This document shows positions 59,094-64,000 of a DNA stretch of 64,000 bases, piece after piece (the first letter of the stretch is position 1; the number at the start of each line of letters is the position of its first letter). Position numbers and translations under genes: made by a program. Under the pieces are notes generated by a model. It was given only the letters and a program-made list of their open reading frames with translations. It ran no database searches and had not been told where the DNA came from. This DNA comes from Pseudopithomyces maydicus (taxonomy: Eukaryota > Ascomycota > Dothideomycetes > Pleosporales > Didymosphaeriaceae), in assembly GCA_026873275.1 (NCBI GenBank), contig JANTUC010000003.1, positions 1,550,001 to 1,614,000 of the forward strand. The letters run 5' to 3'.

Positions 59094-61891
59094 GCTTGTG
59101 GAATAGCAGAGTCATGCATGGATTCGGTTTAGTTGCAGTAACACTCCCAACTTTCCAATGGCCAATTGACCCGCGACGTATACGTATTAGCTCCAGCCCC
59201 ACAACTTTTTGCCTTTCAGTAATGATATTGCCTCATCCCCAATTGATCCTGTGGAAGCTTCTTTTCGTGATCAATTCGACTGATTTTGGATGTTGACTTC
59301 GAATAACATGACATTTTACGTTCATTTCTTTTTGTGTATTAATATAGTATAGCACAATCAGATTGAGTGTTACAAATCTTCCTGCTATGTGTTGTACAAA
59401 TTCTTGAGAAGTACAGGATGTGGATTAAAAAGTAGAGAAGTAAGCAAACACTAAGTTCTGGCTAAGTTACCTTTACTAATTAAGTTAATTAATTCATTAA
59501 TTACCGAGTCGATCCTCATATCTTGCCGTTGCATTCGATGAGGATGATTTGCTGTAGGCGTCAGGACGGAGTTCCCAGGTAGCTGAGGAAGACGCCAAGC
59601 AAAGGAAGTGCGCTAGTCTTGATCTGTTTCATAGTACATGCTTAATTATGGAAATCAACATGCGCATCGCTTACCGAGGTATGATAGCAATCAGATAAGT
59701 TTCTGGGCGGTGCAGTCCACCATGGACGATTGGCAGACCGCCGAGCTTGAAGTAGGCACCTTTGTGATTATATGCCTGTTTTTCCAAACCGACACATCTG
59801 ACGGAGTAACTGCATCAATAGAGAAGCCATGCGGTGTACTCTGAAAGTATCAACATTTGTTAAGAGCGAGTTGCCTGAGGATGGTCTGCTACTTCTCAAG
59901 ATTGAGCGCGCGAGAGGCAAATTCCTAGACGTAAAATCTGATTTCGCTACAACCATTGTCGGGAAGTGTTTGTATTCCTTTATCCTCCCCCAGCTTCGCA
60001 AGGTAAGACACTACGCCGCCGGCAGCATCGATGCATCGTCACATACAATCTCTAGGTTTATTGTCGCTAGCTCTTTTGTATCCACATAATTTCATTTATC
60101 GAACCGTAGTACCATCGTAGCTCCTCCCTCAGCAAGTTATTTACGTACTGGCGCCGTTCACCCAGAGTTTACGAAGCTACCCGTATGGTGTAGCGATGGC
60201 GTTTGTTGAATGGAGGATGCGAGGCGAGGTGGAGGAGTCGATTCGTTCGCGGAATTGTGGACAGCATTACAGATAACTTTAGCAGGCTCATCTTTGATGA
60301 GTATTCGGAGGGCAATGAGACGCTCAAGGTCGAAACTGTCAGTATGAACTGATGGCTCAAGTCCCTAGAGGTCATGGCGACGCGTCCCACGACCTGTAGA
60401 GGACGGGAGTTACAGAGCCGTGGAGGGGTTTTGAAATACGATAATCAGACCGATCAGTGTTGTTTTCAGGCTTTAATGCGTTAAAAGAACTCTGGCACTA
60501 CGAGAAGACATACACTCACTGCTCACACAGTGGAGGACACCATCAATGTTTGTGGATGAGCAAACGTCTGCGCCATTGTGTAGCTGTTCGCTTTGACTAA
60601 CAAGATTGAGATCATTCAAATGAATTCCATCGAGAAGGTTTGGGAACCCTTTGCGTTACACTCGGCGTGGATGCGATCCCGAGATAGTCTTCAAGGGGTT
60701 CTATAGCTCGTGATGATGAAAAATATAGGTATGTGGTGGTTGCATCACACATGTAAACCGAGAGTATGGTGTAAGGGTGGTGAGAGATGGCAAAAGAGGC
60801 GCGACTGGCTCACGCAAATGGCTGGCCGGATTAACCTCGGCGTCTGTCTAATAGATTGTCCGATTGGTGTCTTCGCACGTGATAAACCTTGCACATGTCG
60901 AAAGGCTTTCGACACTCTCCACTCGGGCAGAGAGTATTTGATCACATAAATAAAGCTCAAAATAGCACGTATGCCTGATAGTGTCAGATTTGAAATCCAC
61001 TCGAATTGCTTGGCAGTCGATAGATACTGTACACGTGATATAGTCAAGGAAAGTGGGGCAGCTCCGAGAGCAGGCTAAGATTCGAAGAATCTCCTGTTGG
61101 GCATCAACGGAAACACTTATAAGCTCGCACCCACGATACCTTCCTGCTTTACTTCGCTGGCTATTCTGCGTCTTGGTCCTGCTACTCTTCTTTCTGTGCT
61201 TCTCGCTGTGGTATTTTGTGAAGCCTGCCATACTCATTACAGCCAAAGGTGGACGTAAGCTAAGCATCCTACTCATGCCTGTAACTACTGACATGTGGCT
61301 TAGCTTCCTGGCCCAAAATTTGTATCTACTGCTCCCGCCTCCCATAAAACAGGCTGGGTCCTGCTTGACACTGTGTCCGTTTCTGTCAGTAATTACGCGC
61401 CACCACGCTCACTGCGCAGAGCGTTTCGGAACACCAACCGTTTCCATCCGTTATATTACTACAACCGGGCTACATCACAAACCGTACGTTGGTACTGAAC
61501 CAGCATTCAGATTCATACTATAGATACCAGGAAGAAGCAGGCTTCAACATCACACCAAACATACGTTCAGGTGCAACGTCCTAAGAGGATTCCAGCTTGC
61601 CATTCCAATGCCTGACGTAAGGTTTAGCTCCCTCGTTACCAACAACTTCAAAGTATAACGTGAACGAATCTAGGAAACTAAGGATCAAGACTACGAATAT
61701 ATTAACTACCGCACTTACGAGGGAGTTGATTACGAAAGAATAATGTCCTGGAAGGGTGGCTCCGGCCGTGTGAGTACAGGGAGAATAGAAATGCAGCCCC
61801 AGAAGTCAGATAAAGACGAAAAAGGCGCAGTCCTTCCAAAATGGCACAGTGCTGTTGTGGATAAGATGAATTTCAAATTGGTTCGCAAAAG
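59094..61891. other. Intergenic region, no gene I can support
   Basis: Several frames of 70-165 codons occur on both strands. At 61053-61523 (plus) a 156-codon frame contains one strongly hydrophobic segment (LLRWLFCVLVLLLFFLCFSL); opposite it a 165-codon minus-strand frame runs 61345-60848. Neither shows a known domain, and the two overlap, so neither is called. No repeats, tRNA or transposon ends were seen. Confidence 0.4.
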
Positions 61892-62920
61892 CTAGACCTG
61901 TGGATAAGCTTTAAACCATGTTTCACGACCCCTATCAAAGCCTAGTTTCACTTCTAACGTGAAATCCTCGCCTTCCTGAGTCGCGAAATACAAGCGCATG
62001 GCACTAGTAACTTTCCTTGGTTCTTTGCCCTCTCTTTTGTCATCTTCTTCTTCCCTCAGTCTCACAGAACTGGACTGCATGGCATTGAATAGATAGGTTC
62101 CAAGTATCTCCTGCAGCCTGTCCAAGTCAGGCATCACGGCCACTCGCATGCTACCTGCTTCTATCGGGCCAGTCTCAACTTCAATCTCTTCTGTGGTTCC
62201 CACTTCGTAAATCGACTCGACGGGCAACCTGATGGCTGTTGGGGTTCCAATGGGGCTAGTGGATCTTGCGCGGGTTCCGCAGTCATGGCCTTCCAAGGTG
62301 TCAGACCGAATATCGTTCCCTATGCCGCAGTCGCGTTGTATAGCTGCAGATTCAGTTCTTTTATTTTCAAGAGTCTTGATCCTTTTAGACCGATTATTAC
62401 TTTTCTCGTCTATTGATCAAATATTGTTATTTCTCAATTTCGCAAGCATTTAGAAGTATTGAGTAATTGTCCTTACCTTTGTCATCGGCGGGCATATGCC
62501 TCTTTTGAGATTTTTTTCGCTCGATAGCAGCAACTTCTCTATGAGGTTGACAAATAAATCCATGATGCTCAATGATCCATTTTAAACCCTTAGGATGGTT
62601 GGCGGATTCCCACCAAGCGAATAGCTCACGATAACAGTCGGTTGGGTTCAAGGAAGCTAATTTGGTTGGGAAGGTAACCAATGCGCATAGGATGAAAACC
62701 TCTGGTATGTGCGTCCAAAGGTCACTCAGGATGAGGTGGGACTTTTTTTTGCAGGATTTCGTCGAATAGCTTTGCGATCTACTGCGATCCAGGCCAAAAA
62801 TCTCTCGACAGCATCGACTTGAGTTTGCGACAGAGGTACATGATGTTCATCAAAGCAATCTCTCTTTTCTTTGAGAAGTTGAATCAGTTCACTGATTGTC
62901 AGGGCTTCTTGAGATGTCAT
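61892..62920 (-). pseudogene. Two-exon gene of unknown function, frame broken at an A8 run
   Basis: Start ATG at 62920 (MTSQEALTISELIQLL). The frame runs to an A8 run (T8 at 62743-62750 on the plus strand). Directly after it the coding sequence continues one frame over (KKSHLILSDLWTHIPEVFIL, then FPTKLASLNPTDCYRELFAW and HPKGLKWIIEHHGF). A 67-bp intron follows (62476-62410, GTAAGG...CAATAG) and the last exon ends with a stop at 61892; phase is kept across the intron. Total coding length is one base short of a multiple of three, so one added A would restore about 320 residues. The N-terminal half looks helical and globular; the middle is Lys/Arg/Ser-rich (KRIKTLENKRT), and the end is acidic and then mixed. 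Family not recognised. It may be a recent pseudogene, a sequencing error in the homopolymer, or a very short non-canonical intron (GT at the run, AG 41 bp on). Confidence 0.55.
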
Positions 62921-62947
62921 AGCTGGTAAAGGAATTGTGAGAAAAAA

Positions 62948-63006
62948 GCGATGCGAAGTAAAGGCGATGCGAAGTAAAGGCGATGCGAAGTAAAGGCGAT
63001 GTGAAG
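62948..63006. repeat. 16-bp tandem repeat, 3.7 copies
   Basis: GCGATGCGAAGTAAAG is repeated exactly at 62948, 62964 and 62980, with a partial fourth copy from 62996. It lies 30-90 bp upstream of the minus-strand ATG at 62920, in its promoter or leader. Confidence 0.9.
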
Positions 63007-63011
63007 AATTA

Positions 63012-63083
63012 TGGAGCAATGCAAGGGTGATATGGAGCAATGCGAGGGCAACGTGGAGCAATGCGAGGGCAATGTGGAGCAAG
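63012..63083. repeat. 21-bp tandem repeat, 3.4 copies
   Basis: TGGAGCAATGCGAGGGCAACG-type units start at 63012, 63033, 63054 and partly 63075, with one to three mismatches between units. This is a second, different minisatellite directly next to the 16-bp one. Confidence 0.85.
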
Positions 63084-64000
63084 ACAAGCTCAGGCCACGC
63101 TCTGTCATCAGGCGAACTACAGTGGGGGTAACAAGTTGGGCACAGCAACCACTTTAATTTGTCGGCAACTTCAACTATTTGACAATGTCACAATCGTGAT
63201 ACAGGGGTTTGTGCTTCGTCGGTTATAAGATGAACTGTCTCGAAGAAGAAAATAAGCATTACCGTACATCTCAAATTTAGAAAGTCTAATTAATCATTGT
63301 ATTTGCAAGCCCGTCCCTCCTCAGATAAGTCGAACAGAAATGACTGATGACCCAGATGTGTACTTGGAAGAAGGTTCTTTGTGTCGGGAAAAATCGAACA
63401 TGTCAGCACGAATTCCGAAGGTTTCGAGACCAAGACTGTGGAGGGCACCACGACGATGTGTCGGCTTCAGGTTGGGTGGTGGAACGCGAGGGCACTTGTT
63501 CATCTTGTGTGTATGCGACACCACCGTCCAGCCAATGAATGGACTAGGAACATCTATACAGCTAGTTACACAGTGGCTTAGTTAATGCCGCGGCTTCGGC
63601 ATCCAGTCCCATGATCTTAATTAGCTGTATTAAGCGAGCCAATTGTCATGATGATCCACGCTTTCATAAGCCCCTGAGCTCTGTCCATATTTTCGTGCCT
63701 ATTACTTTCCTCCTTCAACACCAAAAATGCAACTCCAGACAGAACCGGTACATAACCAGATAGTATCTACCACGTAGTGTTTTGTTCTAATGCAAATAGG
63801 CTATCATAAACTTGCAGCAGAAAAGACCACCTACGAGGGTTGCCGTTTTGCTGAAAAAGACATCATCACTCTACTTCGACTCACCTGACGCTGTTGTTCA
63901 AGCGACATGCTCGGCTCTCAATATTCCTCACGAATACAATCTCCTTGTGATTCAAAAGTGGCAGCATTATACTATTATTGTGTTTGACATCTTCTACTCT
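63084..64000. other. Right-end region, no gene I can support
   Basis: An 81-codon plus-strand frame (63340-63585) and overlapping ones show no domain. A gene may start beyond the window. No repeats or RNA genes were seen. Confidence 0.4.

Noticed and set aside
61053..61523. 156-codon plus-strand frame with a hydrophobic segment
   Set aside because: It has no recognisable family, and an overlapping 165-codon frame on the other strand is equally plausible.

Overview
The window is fungal nuclear DNA, most likely from a filamentous ascomycete (Pezizomycotina). The main sign is two very AT-rich blocks (1-33484 and 40879-about 56336) in which almost every C in a CA context and G in a TG context has become T or A. 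That is the signature of repeat-induced point mutation (RIP), which is known from this group. The blocks hold nested, dead retrotransposons and almost no long reading frames. A second sign is two split genes near the right end with short (50-67 bp) GT-AG introns.

Layout. 1-15504: two copies of one Ty1/copia element in direct orientation, the first cut by the window edge, the second complete with 193-bp LTRs. 15505-19736: a mosaic of minus-strand fragments: the 3' end of a large Ty3/gypsy element, a third 193-bp copia LTR with its flank, and an LTR of another family. 19737-32178: one large (12.4 kb) ruined Ty3/gypsy element with 340-bp LTRs; several kb downstream of its integrase are unexplained. 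32179-33484: AT-rich debris with an AAT microsatellite.

33485-40878 is the centrepiece: an intact, GC-normal Ty3/gypsy chromovirus-type retrotransposon of 7394 bp with 622-bp LTRs that look identical and a 5-bp target duplication (TATTC). It has gag (649 aa, two CCHC knuckles plus extra Cys/His modules) and pol (protease, RT, RNase H, integrase, chromodomain). Pol is reached by a -1 frameshift at GGGAAAC directly before the gag stop, followed by a stable stem-loop. The 5' end of its RNA can probably self-prime reverse transcription. On the opposite strand, over the pol tail, lies an apparently independent gene for a ~200-aa protein with a Zn2Cys6-like six-cysteine cluster and a coiled coil, with its own TATA box and a good start context. 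This antisense gene is the most interesting object in the window.

40879-56336: the RIP-mutated host sequence resumes, with minus-strand gypsy and copia remnants, a less mutated Tc1/mariner-like remnant, a solo LTR with a clean duplication, and two copies of a ~490-bp repeat. At about 56336 base composition switches abruptly to normal.

56337-64000: gene-poor normal-GC DNA. It holds a four-exon chromodomain gene (57528-59093, plus strand) and a two-exon gene of unknown function (62920-61892, minus strand) that appears broken by one missing base in an A8 run. The rest shows no gene I can support. The AT-rich block could be pericentromeric, subtelomeric or an internal isochore; the sequence alone does not decide.
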